In this document: positions 55,106 through 64,000 of the stretch, in pieces
Numbering within the stretch: the first letter of the stretch is position 1
Layout of the letters: the number at the start of each line of letters is the position of its first letter
DNA from: Halolactibacillus alkaliphilus
GTDB lineage: Bacteria > Bacillota > Bacilli > Bacillales > Amphibacillaceae
Length of the DNA: 64,000 bases
Direction: 5' to 3'
NCBI RefSeq assembly: GCF_900115465.1
Contig: NZ_FOWN01000013.1
Coordinates: forward strand, 1-64,000
Translations under genes and position numbers: made by a program
The notes under the pieces: model-generated
What the model saw: only the letters and a program-made list of their open reading frames with translations
Told to the model about the DNA's origin: nothing
Database searches by the model: none

Positions 55106-56263
55106 CTATTCATCTTCGTCGTTTCCAAACATGTAAGACTTCGTCCTTAGATGAACACTTGTTACTAGGCCAATTGCCATCATATTTGTCAATAGAGCAC
55201 TCCCGCCGTAACTAACAAACGGTAACGCGAGTCCTGTGATAGGCATTAACCCAATCGTCATACCGATGTTTTGGAAAACTTGAAAAGTTAACAATGAAAT
55301 AACACCAACACATATATACATGCCAAATAAAGAATTAGCTTGTAAGGCAATGGTGATAATGCGGTAGATTAATAAGAAGAATAAAACAACGAGAATACTT
55401 GTCCCAATAAAGCCGAATTCTTCACCGATTACCGCAAAAATAAAGTCTGTGTGTGCCTCAGGTATATGTCCACTTTGTACTTGATAGCCTTCCCGATAGC
55501 CCGAGCCAGATAATTGTCCAGAACCAATCCCAAGAAGCGCTTGTTGGAGTTGATAACCAAAACCGCGTGAATATGTTTCGGGATCTAACCAACCATATAT
55601 ACGCGCCATTTGGTGTGGCGCAACAAATTCATCTAAAATATCACGTCGATACATAAATAAGTAGACTAGTGTACCCATTCCAGTTAGACCTATACCTGTA
55701 AGTATCCCTAATAATTTTAGTGAGAGGCTAGAAATAAGTAATAACGCTGCGACTGAAAATAAAATCATAAGCGTAGTGCCTAAATCTGGTTGTCGCCAAA
55801 TGAGGTAAAGGGGAATCGTCATATACACCATGATTTTCATAAATACAAAAAGACTCTCTTTAAAGTCTAAGCGGTATTTACCAATCTTACTTAGAATCAT
55901 AGCGATGTGCAAAACAAGAAAGATTTTCATGAATTCTGACGGCTGAATTTCTGTGACTTTTAAGTCAATCCATCGCTGCGAACCGTTGCGTTCAATCCCG
56001 ATTACTTCAACAAGCGCAAGTAATCCTAAGCCAGCTATATAAAAAAGCCATGTCCATTTCTCTAATAATTCAAAATCAAACATTGCCACAACCATCATAA
56101 CGATAAAGCCTAAAACAATAAAAACTAATTGACGCTTAATGAAATAAGTAGGATCATCAAAGGCATACTGACCTGATCCGCTATAGATAGCAAGTAAACT
56201 AATGACAAATAAACATCCTAAAATAAAAACAATCGTATAATCGATTGGTAATTTTTTTTGCAT
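55106..56263 (-). CDS. rodA: SEDS-family glycosyltransferase RodA-like
   Basis: A 385-residue polytopic protein that polymerises peptidoglycan for elongation. Motifs IYSGSGQYAF, ERNGSQRWIDL, QPSEFMKIFL, RQPDLGTTLMIL, GHIPEAHTDFIFAVIGEEFG and ALPFVSYGGSALL. The gene lies 11 bases ahead of the ftsW-like gene (its stop to the next start on the minus strand), so both are cotranscribed. ATG at 56263 follows GAGGA by six bases; an ATG two codons upstream overlaps that site. Confidence 0.9.
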   Translation of the reverse strand: MQKKLPIDYTIVFILGCLFVISLLAIYSGSGQYAFDDPTYFIKRQLVFIVLGFIVMMVVAMFDFELLEKWTWLFYIAGLGLLALVEVIGIERNGSQRWIDLKVTEIQPSEFMKIFLVLHIAMILSKIGKYRLDFKESLFVFMKIMVYMTIPLYLIWRQPDLGTTLMILFSVAALLLISSLSLKLLGILTGIGLTGMGTLVYLFMYRRDILDEFVAPHQMARIYGWLDPETYSRGFGYQLQQALLGIGSGQLSGSGYREGYQVQSGHIPEAHTDFIFAVIGEEFGFIGTSILVVLFFLLIYRIITIALQANSLFGMYICVGVISLLTFQVFQNIGMTIGLMPITGLALPFVSYGGSALLTNMMAIGLVTSVHLRTKSYMFGNDEDE

Positions 56264-56441
56264 AACCATTCCTCATTTTCTTCTAAAGAATCTGGTGACC
56301 CAAAAATGAGCCTTATCTTATCATACCAAAAAACGAGAAGCTTGTGGGGTGTATTCTGAATCATTTTTGATAAAAACTTATTGACAAATAGGCTACTTTT
56401 TATATATGATGTAATTACGATTTTAACCAACCTTATACAAT

Positions 56442-56514
56442 GACTTCGTAGCTCAGTTGGGAGAGCACCACCTTGACAGGGTGGGGGTCGCTGGTTCGAG
56501 ACCAGTCGAAGTCA
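56442..56514 (+). tRNA. tRNA-Val (anticodon GAC)
   Basis: 73 bases fold into a cloverleaf: acceptor arm GACTTCG with CGAAGTC and discriminator A, D arm GCTC/GAGC, anticodon stem CCACC/GGTGG with loop TTGACAG (GAC at 56475-56477) and T arm with GGTTCGAGACC. CCA is not encoded. It is a single tRNA gene, with a terminator after it. Confidence 0.95.
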
Positions 56515-56519
56515 CTCTT

Positions 56520-56555
56520 AAAAACGCTTATCTATAAAGAGATAGGCGTTTTTTG
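56520..56555 (+). terminator. Terminator after tRNA-Val
   Basis: AAAACGCTTATCT pairs with AGATAGGCGTTTT (one mismatch), followed by more T. In the rest of 56556-56863 I see no gene; it should hold the promoter of the DUF1576 operon. Confidence 0.9.
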
Positions 56556-56863
56556 TCGTTTTTTAAAATATGTGGATGATTTTTTTAAAAGCTTTTCTAA
56601 TACTTAAATAAGTGACTACAAGTTGGTCTAGTTTAGAGTTCCTTTAAGTTAAGTGCGTGCTTTGTTATTAACAATGGGGTTATTAATGACATTGTTTTTC
56701 GTCTATTTTTAATAAAAAAATCTATTATCTCAGAAGAAATTTATAAGCTTTTGCCTGGTAATTGAGAAGAAAAACGATGTATACTAGTGAAAAATACGCC
56801 TTATAGCTTTTTAAAGATAAAGAATAGGAGATAGGGCGAGAGATTAAATAGGGGGAGTTTAGA

Positions 56864-58177
56864 TTGGAGAATTGGGGATGGTTTAAAAAGCTGAGGCGTA
56901 AAAATGATCGACTGGTACATGAACGGGGATTGAAGATAGATGATCCAATAAAATATGCCGTCATCACTTTTTTTGCTTTAGTCATATTATTTAGTAGTTT
57001 GATCTTTAATACACCTGAAGAAATCTATATAGGTTTAAAGGCGATTATTGTTAGTCCGAGTATTCTTATAACAGATTATATGGTTGTCGGTAATATTGGG
57101 GCCAGCTTTTTTAATGCAGGCGTATTAATGCTTTTAACTATTTTAGTGTCATATCGCAATAATGTGCATATGAACGGTCCAATTATTGCGGCCGCTTTTA
57201 CTGTGATGGGTTTTGCTTTTTTTGGAAAGAATCTTTATAACGTTATACCGATCGTACTTGGTGTTTATTTAAGGGCAAAGTACCAAAAGTCGGTACCAGG
57301 GAAATTACTTCTGCCTGCTTTATTTGGAACAGCACTGGGTCCGCTGGTTAGCCAACTTTCATTTGGCTTTGATTTCCCACTTTATTTTTCAGTGCCACTA
57401 GGTATTGGTTTTGGTTTGTTGGCAGGTTTCATTTTACCACCTTTGGCGAATCACTTTATTCCGTTTCATCAGGGATTTAACTTATATAATGTTGGTTTTA
57501 CTGCAGGAATGATTGGTATGTTAATGATGGCGATTTTTCGCTCATTTAACCTTGATACACCCATCGTACATTTAGTTTTAGAGGGGCATAATGATATCTT
57601 TCTTATTTATTTTTCCTACTTCTATTTCTTTTTATTATTAATTGGGGTATTATTTAATCACTTTAGGAAAGCGTCTTATAAGAAATTGTTACGACAGTCT
57701 GGTCGTCTTGTCACAGACTTTGTCTCAATGAATGGTTTTGGGATTACATTGATTAACATGGCGCTATTAGGGTATTTGTCACTCGGTTATATATTACTCG
57801 TTGGTGGAGAGATTAATGGTCCTACAATAGGGGGGATGTTTACCGTCGTCGGTTTTGGGGCATTTGGTAAACATATTAAAAATGTTTGGCCTATTTTAGT
57901 TGGGGTATTCTTATCTTCTCTTCTTAAAGTATGGGATGTCTCCTCAACAGGGGCTGTTTTAGCTGGGCTATTTGGAACGACATTGGCACCGATAGCTGGA
58001 GCTTATGGACCTGCATATGGAATCATTGCAGGGTTTGTTCATATTTCGATGGTGATGAATGTAGCAATGCTTCATGGTGGTTTAAATCTATACAACAATG
58101 GTTTTAGTGGTGGATTTGTCGCAGCTTTACTTGTTCCTATCTTTGATTCAATTAATCGAAAAAGCAGGAGGAAATAG
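56864..58177 (+). CDS. DUF1576 family membrane protein with internal duplication
   Basis: A 437-residue membrane protein of unknown function with about ten hydrophobic segments. Its two halves repeat: NGPIIAAAFTVMGFAFFGKN (about 105-124) returns as NGPTIGGMFTVVGFGAFGKH (about 320-339), and GFNLYNVGFTAGMIG returns as GLNLYNNGFSGGFVA. The layout of two inverted or parallel repeats is that of transporters and channels. TTG start 56864 follows GGGGGAG. It ends three bases before the next gene, so the pair is one operon. Confidence 0.85.
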   Translation: MENWGWFKKLRRKNDRLVHERGLKIDDPIKYAVITFFALVILFSSLIFNTPEEIYIGLKAIIVSPSILITDYMVVGNIGASFFNAGVLMLLTILVSYRNNVHMNGPIIAAAFTVMGFAFFGKNLYNVIPIVLGVYLRAKYQKSVPGKLLLPALFGTALGPLVSQLSFGFDFPLYFSVPLGIGFGLLAGFILPPLANHFIPFHQGFNLYNVGFTAGMIGMLMMAIFRSFNLDTPIVHLVLEGHNDIFLIYFSYFYFFLLLIGVLFNHFRKASYKKLLRQSGRLVTDFVSMNGFGITLINMALLGYLSLGYILLVGGEINGPTIGGMFTVVGFGAFGKHIKNVWPILVGVFLSSLLKVWDVSSTGAVLAGLFGTTLAPIAGAYGPAYGIIAGFVHISMVMNVAMLHGGLNLYNNGFSGGFVAALLVPIFDSINRKSRRK

Positions 58178-58179
58178 AC

Positions 58180-58521
58180 ATGACACATGAGCGAATGAAA
58201 GTGATCAAAATTGTCAATGAATTACTTAGTTATTTTTTCATGCATCATATTGTAGATGTACAGATTGATGTTCAGTACGGAAAGCAACATGTCGTGATCA
58301 CAATTGTAGGCCAAATCGATCAAAAGCCAGACGATGTTGATGAATTGTATCACTTGTTAAACGCTGAGCGTCAAGTCGAATACGAAGATTACTATTGGTC
58401 GCTGTTGGGAGAGCATCGCAATCACTTTGAACTTAATTTATTGGGGTCTCTCGTAGATAAAGGTGAAGTAAGTTATAAAGATAAACATTTAACTGTGAAA
58501 GTATATCGCGCCCGCGATTAA
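58180..58521 (+). CDS. Small partner protein of the DUF1576 gene, unknown function
   Basis: A 113-residue soluble acidic protein (DQKPDDVDELYHLLNAERQ, then NHFELNLLGSLVDKGEVSY). I do not recognise it. GGAGG lies inside the end of the DUF1576 gene, and the gene begins two bases after its stop, so translation is coupled. It may be a cytoplasmic regulator or subunit of the DUF1576 membrane protein; this is inferred only from position. Confidence 0.7.
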   Translation: MTHERMKVIKIVNELLSYFFMHHIVDVQIDVQYGKQHVVITIVGQIDQKPDDVDELYHLLNAERQVEYEDYYWSLLGEHRNHFELNLLGSLVDKGEVSYKDKHLTVKVYRARD

Positions 58522-58562
58522 CTATAAATTACGAAGTAAGGCTTCATTTGGAGGCGAGACAG

Positions 58563-59282
58563 ATGAAACAACGTGTGTTGATTACCGGTGGTGCAAAAGG
58601 GATAGGTGAGGCTATTGTCCGTGCTTTTCATGAGGCAGGATATGCGGTCGTATTTGTCGATTGTGACCTAGATAAGGGCCGCTTGTTAGAAAAAGAACTG
58701 GGTATTGTCTTTAAGCAAGTAGATGTAAGTGACCGGCAACAAGTAGAAGATTTTTTTAACCAGACAGACGAGGCTAAACAACCTTTTACCGTGTTGGTGA
58801 ATAATGTTGGGATAACCCAGGCCGAACCTTTTTTAGACTTAACATATGAAGCATTTGATCACGTATTGAAAACAAATCTATATAGTGCCATTCTTTTCAC
58901 TCAACATGTCGTCAAACGAATGGATAAGGGTGGCCGCATCATAAATATTGCCTCGACGCGTGCCTTGATGTCAGAAGCAGGTAATGAAAGCTATGCAGCT
59001 TCTAAAGGCGCCCTGTTGTCATTGACTCATGCGTTAGCGATGAGCTTGCAACCTTATCATATTACAGTAAATGCGATAAGCCCGGGTTGGATTGAGACGG
59101 GCGATTATCATGCATTATCAGATGAGGATCACTTGCAACACCCGGCCAATCGTGTTGGTAAACCTGAAGACATAGCTCGGGCCTGCTTATTTTTAGCGGA
59201 TAAAGATCAGGATTTTATTAATGGTGAGAACGTGGTGATTGACGGCGGGATGACAAAGAAAATGATGTACCTAGAAGATTAA
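58563..59282 (+). CDS. Short-chain dehydrogenase/reductase
   Basis: A 239-residue classical SDR. Cofactor loop TGGAKGIGEAI (about 9-19), VNNVGIT (NNxG), catalytic Ser in INIASTRAL and Tyr-X3-Lys in SYAASKGAL, then ISPGWIETGDY and a C-terminal VIDGGMTK. Asp in FVDCDLDKG at the end of strand 2 suggests NAD(H). Substrate unknown. ATG 58563 follows GGAGGCG. It lies 41 bases after the DUF1576 partner and may be in the same transcript. Confidence 0.9.
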   Translation: MKQRVLITGGAKGIGEAIVRAFHEAGYAVVFVDCDLDKGRLLEKELGIVFKQVDVSDRQQVEDFFNQTDEAKQPFTVLVNNVGITQAEPFLDLTYEAFDHVLKTNLYSAILFTQHVVKRMDKGGRIINIASTRALMSEAGNESYAASKGALLSLTHALAMSLQPYHITVNAISPGWIETGDYHALSDEDHLQHPANRVGKPEDIARACLFLADKDQDFINGENVVIDGGMTKKMMYLED

Positions 59283-59327
59283 TAAGCCGGTTAGGACATG
59301 TTGACATGTCTTAAACCGGCTTATTTT
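59281..59327. terminator. Bidirectional terminator
   Basis: AATAAGCCGGTT pairs with AACCGGCTTATT around an inner GACATG/CATGTC stem. It serves the SDR and MATE genes. Confidence 0.92.
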
Positions 59328-59333
59328 TAACTG

Positions 59334-60728
59334 TTATTTTGGGAGGACTTTCGTTTGTTTTAAAGAAAGTTCCATTTGTCGCTTAGTTAAAATTTTATTA
59401 AATAAATAAAAGAAGACAGTCACTGTAGTGACGACTGAGATAAAGTCGGCAATTGGTTCACTTACAAGAACCGCAAATGTTTTGTTTTCCATAAACCGTG
59501 GTAAAATTAAAATAAGCGGAATCAATAAAATAATCTTTCGAAGTAAGGCTAAAAAGAGCGATACGCGTGCTTGTGATAATGCGATAAAGGCTTGTTGACA
59601 TGAAATTTGTGCGCCAAACATAAAGACAACAGCCATATAAATACTTAGCGTGTATGTTGTTGTCTGTATAAGCTCAGGATCGTTGGTGAAAAAACCAATA
59701 AATATGTGTGGGAATAACCTTAAACTTAGCCAAAAAAGAAACGAATAGCCGAGTGATGTGATAAACAATAAGTTAAATGTTTGTTTCACACGCTCAATAT
59801 GGCCCGCGCCGTAATTGTAGCTCATAATAGGTTGCGCCCCTTGACTTAAGCCCATCAATGGTAAAATGAGCATTTGCATTAAGCTAGCTGTAATGGTCAT
59901 TGCCCCAACAGCTAAATCGCCCCCATACAGTTGAAGAGACCGATTGAACGTTATATTGAGTAATGATTCGGTACTTTGCATGATAAAAGGAGAAATACCA
60001 AGTGTGACAATCATGATTAAGTAGGTAGGGTTGACTTTTAAGTATGATAACCTAATTTTGAGTCGTGTTTTCTTACCTGTTAAAAAGATCAGTACCCAAA
60101 CAGCAGAAACGGCTTGTGAGATAACCGTCGCAATCGCAGCACCCGTCACGCCCATATCAAACACAAAAATAAAGATCGGGTCTAAAATAATATTTAACCC
60201 TGCCCCAATCAAAATCGTGACCATGCTAAATAGTGCGAAGCCTTGGGTAGAAATATACGGATTCAAACCAAGGGCAAATTGAATAGTAATTGAACCGAGC
60301 GAAATGATTTTTAAGTAATCCCAAGCAAACGGTAATGTGTCATCACTTGCGCCAAATAGTTGCAGTAACTCTTGACCGAAGGTGAAGAAAATCACTGATA
60401 GAGTAAGTGACAATATGAGTAATGTCGTCACCCCTGTCCCAAGAATTTTCTCTGCTTCCTCATGCTTACCTTCACCCATTTTAATTGCGGCTTGCGGTGC
60501 ACCACCAATGCCAATTAGTGAACTAAAAGACATAATAATGATGAAAATCGGAAAAGCAATGCCGACCCCCGTTAAGGCCAGTGGTCCCACTTCAGGAATC
60601 CGACCAATATACATACGGTCGACAATATTGTAAAGCATGTTGACCACCTGAGCAAAAATATTTGGTAGCGCTAATGTGAATAAAAGTTGACCAATGGGCG
60701 CTTTGTCTAATTGCAATGTTGTTGACAT
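59334..60728 (-). CDS. MATE family multidrug efflux transporter
   Basis: A 464-residue membrane protein with about 12 helices in two homologous halves (FAQVVNMLYNIVDRMYIGRIP at the N-terminus; LMGLSQGAQPIMSYNYGAG in the second half). Such proteins export cationic drugs against Na+ or H+. The DinF/NorM-like subgroup is likely; substrates unknown. ATG at 60728 follows AGGAGTG. The lipoprotein gene is divergent from it. Confidence 0.92.
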   Translation of the reverse strand: MSTTLQLDKAPIGQLLFTLALPNIFAQVVNMLYNIVDRMYIGRIPEVGPLALTGVGIAFPIFIIIMSFSSLIGIGGAPQAAIKMGEGKHEEAEKILGTGVTTLLILSLTLSVIFFTFGQELLQLFGASDDTLPFAWDYLKIISLGSITIQFALGLNPYISTQGFALFSMVTILIGAGLNIILDPIFIFVFDMGVTGAAIATVISQAVSAVWVLIFLTGKKTRLKIRLSYLKVNPTYLIMIVTLGISPFIMQSTESLLNITFNRSLQLYGGDLAVGAMTITASLMQMLILPLMGLSQGAQPIMSYNYGAGHIERVKQTFNLLFITSLGYSFLFWLSLRLFPHIFIGFFTNDPELIQTTTYTLSIYMAVVFMFGAQISCQQAFIALSQARVSLFLALLRKIILLIPLILILPRFMENKTFAVLVSEPIADFISVVTTVTVFFYLFNKILTKRQMELSLKQTKVLPK

Positions 60729-60919
60729 CTGAATTCACTCCTATAGTTAATAATTCCTTGTATACAAGAAACCATTTTACCATATTTATCTTCTGATTCG
60801 GTAAACAAATTTTTTGTGATAAACATGTGGAGAAAAGGGAATGAAATAAGTAAGGGTATAAAGATTTGAAAAAATGAACGACAAATAAAATAAAGCAACG
60901 GGGAAGGAGCAAAGGGTAA

Positions 60920-61804
60920 ATGTTTAATAACAGAAAAGGTGTGAAACTTGTCGTGTTGAGCCTATGCATCATACTTTTAGGCTGTACGAATGACCAGCTA
61001 GGTGAAGTTAATGAAGCGGATCTTTTTAGTCGAATTGAACAAGGTCAAGCAATCGATGATGGCTACTTACCTTATTTAAATCTGAGTCAGCAGCCAACGG
61101 AACTTGGCAAGTTACTCGGTGAAGCAGCACTGACAGGAGAATGGTTTTTACATGACGGTCTTGGTCAAGTCGGTTATTCTATTATTTCCGGTTACCAAGC
61201 ACCCGGCAGTCAGGTAGGTGTCTCCTTATTTAGTCAAAGCGGTCAAGTGACAAAAACGACGCCGCTCGTGTTGTCAGTTGTACCGCTCATTGTTCGTAAT
61301 GGAGATGTGCGTCAAGGAAATCCCGTGATAGAAGTATCTTTTGATCAACTCATGATTGAACAAGAAACAGAGCTGACAACTTTAACATTACCAGAAGATG
61401 AAGGGGTTTACTTGTTGAAGTTAGAAAGCTTAAATAATGATGCTGTTGTGACAGATCGCTTACTCTCTGTTTTCTATACCGTTCAGCCGAAACTGGCCAT
61501 GTCACTTAACGTTGTTAACCAAACGTCCGATGAGGCAGTATGGGAGATGCGTAATGAAGGGCAAGTAGCGTTGACATTTGGTGTTGCCTATCGAATAGAA
61601 AAATATGTGGATGGTCATTGGCGAGATGTCCCTCTTGATTTAGCATTTATTGAGATTGCGATAGAATTAGCAGGTGGAGAGTCGTATAAGAATGGCTTTT
61701 CTCTATCTGGCTTAACAAAAGGAGAGTATCGGTTAATTAAAACAGTCCATGCAGGTCATGATTATTCATCTCATACACTACAAGCACCGTTTACTATTCA
61801 GTGA
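60920..61804 (+). CDS. Lipoprotein with Ig-like C-terminal domain
   Basis: A 294-residue lipoprotein. Signal peptide with lipobox LLGC (Cys at residue 22). Residues about 190-290 look like a bacterial Ig-like domain of the Big_14 type (LTFGVAYRIEKYVDGHWRDV; GLTKGEYRLIKTV). The middle part (40-185) is beta-rich and unknown. Divergent from the MATE gene, with an AAGGAG site. Function unknown. Confidence 0.8.
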   Translation: MFNNRKGVKLVVLSLCIILLGCTNDQLGEVNEADLFSRIEQGQAIDDGYLPYLNLSQQPTELGKLLGEAALTGEWFLHDGLGQVGYSIISGYQAPGSQVGVSLFSQSGQVTKTTPLVLSVVPLIVRNGDVRQGNPVIEVSFDQLMIEQETELTTLTLPEDEGVYLLKLESLNNDAVVTDRLLSVFYTVQPKLAMSLNVVNQTSDEAVWEMRNEGQVALTFGVAYRIEKYVDGHWRDVPLDLAFIEIAIELAGGESYKNGFSLSGLTKGEYRLIKTVHAGHDYSSHTLQAPFTIQ

Positions 61805-61919
61805 TTTTTTAAAAAAATAAGAGAGAACACTCACACAAAATACGTTAATCTGTTTAAATAGGAGATAGTTTAACTCTGTAACAAGGCTAAGTGAAAAAGA
61901 AGTAAACAGTCCGCATACA

Positions 61920-61951
61920 AAAATAAGACAAGCGAGGGCTTGTCTTATTTT
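61920..61951. terminator. Bidirectional terminator
   Basis: A perfect 14-bp stem AAAATAAGACAAGC with its complement and a GAGG loop, overlapping the stop of the minus-strand gene. Confidence 0.9.
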
Positions 61952-62781
61952 AATTGAATGCCCTGTTTTTCTGCAACGGACCTAATGTAATCACTTGCCA
62001 AATCATAGCTTGCCTCGTCGGGGAGGTGTTCGATGATTACAGGTAAATCAGGATCGAGTTGATCGAGTTTTTGCAGTAAAACAGGATAATTGAGACCGCC
62101 TGTTCCTGGTGTTACTTCTTTTAAATGAAGCGTTAAATCATTTAAAAGAAGAATATCTTTTAAGTGCACGTTCACTAAAAAATCCCCTAATTCATCGATG
62201 AAATCAGCCATAACTCTGCCGTTTTTATAATAGCGCTTCGGATTATTGATCATGTTCACTGGATCATAATGAATCTTAAATGCTTCTCTGTCAATCATAT
62301 CCATCAGTTGTTTATAATCCCACACATCGCTTGGAGGTGTAAAAGGCATCATTTCTAAACTATACGTTGTTCGCTTCGGGGCGACATCATCAATAATCTC
62401 TTGAACCGTACGAGCAATTAACTCGAAAGTCGATTCTTTATAGTGATCATGATGTGGTCCATTCCATACGTTGCCGAGTGAACCTGCAATATTTACGCAT
62501 GTTCTAGCACCGATTTCATCACTGAAGGCAAGTTGTTCCTTTATGTAGTCGATGGCGCGTTTTCTTTTTTCAACGTTTTTACTAATGGGGTTACTCCATG
62601 CGCCTACCTCACTTAAAAGTACATCGTGCGCTTTTGCGAAAGAAACGTAGTCATGACGCTCTGTTTTCGTACTGGTGTGATCGATTGGTAAAACGGCACT
62701 AGTAAAACCTTTTTCTACATGTTTCTTTACCCATACCTCTGGGTTTAATTGTTCAATAAATACATAACCACCTAAACGCAT
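61945..62781 (-). CDS. Sugar phosphate isomerase/epimerase-like TIM barrel protein
   Basis: A 278-residue AP-endonuclease-2-like TIM barrel. Metal-binding Glu in SLEMMPF (about residue 145), Asp-Pro-Val-Asn in YDPVNMINNP, His in VHLKDI and Glu in IIEHLP form the usual metal site of this family, which includes xylose isomerase-like enzymes. Reaction unknown. ATG at 62781 follows GAGGAG by seven bases; an upstream ATG at 62826 lacks a site. It lies downstream of the VLRF1-like gene on the same strand. Confidence 0.85.
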   Translation of the reverse strand: MRLGGYVFIEQLNPEVWVKKHVEKGFTSAVLPIDHTSTKTERHDYVSFAKAHDVLLSEVGAWSNPISKNVEKRKRAIDYIKEQLAFSDEIGARTCVNIAGSLGNVWNGPHHDHYKESTFELIARTVQEIIDDVAPKRTTYSLEMMPFTPPSDVWDYKQLMDMIDREAFKIHYDPVNMINNPKRYYKNGRVMADFIDELGDFLVNVHLKDILLLNDLTLHLKEVTPGTGGLNYPVLLQKLDQLDPDLPVIIEHLPDEASYDLASDYIRSVAEKQGIQLK

Positions 62782-62850
62782 CGTTAGTCTCCTCATTATG
62801 TCACCGCCATGGCGCCGTTTGGACATCGTTTATTTCTTCTGCCATGAGAA

Positions 62851-62873
62851 GAGGAACTGCATCGCTGCAGTTC
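62851..62873. terminator. Hairpin after the VLRF1-like gene
   Basis: GGAACTGCA pairs with TGCAGTTCC; T-run on the minus strand is weak. Confidence 0.6.
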
Positions 62874-62880
62874 CTAGTTA

Positions 62881-63690
62881 TTACAAATCATGGATCGTTT
62901 TTATAACTTTATCATGGTGTTCATCTAACATATTCTTATCAATGCAAGCATTGATTGGTTTATTCATTAAATCCTTTAGTTCATGCGTTTCTTCATGTGG
63001 TCCCACGAGGTAAATGTATTCCCATTCACGGTCTTTCGCAAGTTTATCTAGCATCGGTGTAATTGATTTATACCATCGCTTACGATTCTCTTCAAACCGT
63101 GCAATAAACTGTTCGCGTAAATTAATGCTTTTACCAGATGTTGCACTAGCGGATGAATGATTACGACTCACCGCTGAGTGTTTGCGCCAGTCTTCGGTAT
63201 CAAGGTCTAATTCATAGACAACGGTATCCACAAGTTTACCAAGCTCAGTCTCGACTAAGCGAATCGCTTCTTTTTGAGTTAATATGACGCCAGCTTTAGG
63301 GTATTCTTGGTGCAACCTTACAAGCTGATCGACTTTTGCGATTTCTTCCCAGAAAAATTCTGTGTCAACGGGGATTTGTAAGATGTCACTATAGACAAAT
63401 TCATCCGGTGTTGCAATAATAACAACACTTTTCTTTAAATCAAGTTCATTTTCTTTAAAGAAATCTTTGACAGCTTTTTTAACCTTTTGGAAGTTTTTTA
63501 ACTCGCTTTGGTTACCGTCTGTATCTAAGTATTTTTCAAATCGATTGAGTCCATTTTTTAAGTGAATTCGCCATTCGCCGCCTTGTTGATCGGGATCAGC
63601 CGGATCGGTGTTTAAGTACATAGTAAAGATTTTTTCAGGCGTTTCTAAGTATAAACTTTCGAGTTTTTTGATAGTTTTCTTGATGGTCAT
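62881..63690 (-). CDS. VLRF1-family aeRF1-type release factor-like protein
   Basis: A 269-residue protein related to archaeo-eukaryotic release factor 1 domains. It starts MTIKKTIKKLESLYLETPEK and then FTMYLNTDPADPDQQGGEW, the Bacillaceae VLRF1 signature (residues about 22-45). The family is proposed to act at stalled ribosomes, but this is not proven here. ATG at 63690 follows TGGAGG by nine bases; an upstream in-frame start overlaps that site. Confidence 0.75.
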   Translation of the reverse strand: MTIKKTIKKLESLYLETPEKIFTMYLNTDPADPDQQGGEWRIHLKNGLNRFEKYLDTDGNQSELKNFQKVKKAVKDFFKENELDLKKSVVIIATPDEFVYSDILQIPVDTEFFWEEIAKVDQLVRLHQEYPKAGVILTQKEAIRLVETELGKLVDTVVYELDLDTEDWRKHSAVSRNHSSASATSGKSINLREQFIARFEENRKRWYKSITPMLDKLAKDREWEYIYLVGPHEETHELKDLMNKPINACIDKNMLDEHHDKVIKTIHDL

Positions 63691-63934
63691 ATAAATTGCC
63701 TCCATTCAATCATATTTTCTATCCTTATCCTGTATCTAACCGAAAAGTGTAAGCGTTAAACATGTTATCGGTAATCTCTTAAATCTTTTAATGAATGATT
63801 TAAATAGGGCGAAGGTGAATGGGGTAAAGTTTAAATTCAGGAAAGGAAGAAGTGATTTAGGGGGAAAGATAGCTTTAATAATCTCAACGTATATTCAAAG
63901 ATGGCACATATATAACCTATACCTGTATATTGCC

Positions 63935-63962
63935 TTTACAAAAAGTATAGCTATGTTATAAT
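63935..63962 (+). promoter_or_regulatory. Promoter at right window edge
   Basis: TTTACA and TATAAT are 16 bases apart. It should drive a gene that lies beyond the window. The rest of 63691-64000 holds no gene that I can see. Confidence 0.6.
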
Positions 63963-64000
63963 ATGTAAAACAACTACATAAGTTTTTATCATGAGTGAAC

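Overview
The window is a chromosomal segment of a low-GC Gram-positive bacterium of the family Bacillaceae. Gene order from about 27.5 kb to 54 kb follows the Bacillus subtilis yjz/yja/yjb/yjc region: a yjzD-like gene, fabH-fabF, yjbA, trpS, yjbC-spx, mecA, pepF, a yizD-like gene, the sRNA roxS/rsaE, yjbH, yjbK, relQ, nadK, an rluD-type gene, prpE, fabI, a possible cotO-like gene, cotY/cotZ and yjcF. Spore-coat genes suggest an endospore-forming lineage. A glycogen operon, sucrose PTS genes and a Bacillus-type Fnr suggest a fermentative or facultative lifestyle. I cannot name the genus; a halophilic/alkaliphilic Bacillaceae relative is a guess only.

Layout. 1-0.25 kb: the tail of a DDE transposase. 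0.7-8.5 kb: a glycogen operon glgB-glgX-glgC-glgD-glgA, with a debranching enzyme and no glgP. 9.0-14.2 kb: a complete sucrose unit (LacI-type regulator, EIIBC, fructokinase, sucrose-6-P hydrolase) with two identical 14-bp operators. 14.4-24 kb: aroD, a CwlO-like NlpC/P60 endopeptidase behind a WalR box, a group II intron remnant, DegV, YitT, a ComP/ComA-like two-component pair with an unexplained structured RNA upstream, an Nfu_N protein and a HAD phosphatase. 24-27.7 kb: esterase, DUF59 factor, Fnr, UppP, a PPYGR-repeat protein and a DUF2929 small protein. 27.8-31.4 kb: fabH (FapR operator) and fabF, then yjbA. 31.5-35 kb: T-box-controlled trpS, diverging from an ArsR/permease/thioredoxin-like operon. 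35-46 kb: a DUF4015 hydrolase, then the Spx proteostasis and alarmone cluster. 46-54 kb: a DhaL-DegV fusion, DUF2177, mgtE, fabI (second FapR operator), spore-coat genes, DUF421 and GNAT. 54-64 kb: tandem SEDS genes (ftsW-like, rodA-like), tRNA-Val(GAC), a DUF1576 membrane protein with a partner, SDR, MATE, lipoprotein, TIM-barrel isomerase and a VLRF1-family protein.

Several functions connect. Two FapR sites link fabH and fabI in one lipid regulon, and UppP plus the SEDS proteins and the WalR-box endopeptidase serve wall growth. Spx, its adaptor YjbH, MecA, RelQ and RoxS form a stress and redox cluster.

The most distinctive material is non-coding: at least five IS200/IS605-type end remnants, including a 188-nt element that looks like an orphan TnpB omegaRNA; the group II intron relic behind a terminator; a structured leader RNA before the histidine kinase; a 13-bp hairpin that masks the DUF421 ribosome binding site; and three consecutive hairpins before DUF2177. 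I found no CRISPR array, no replication origin and no complete transposase.
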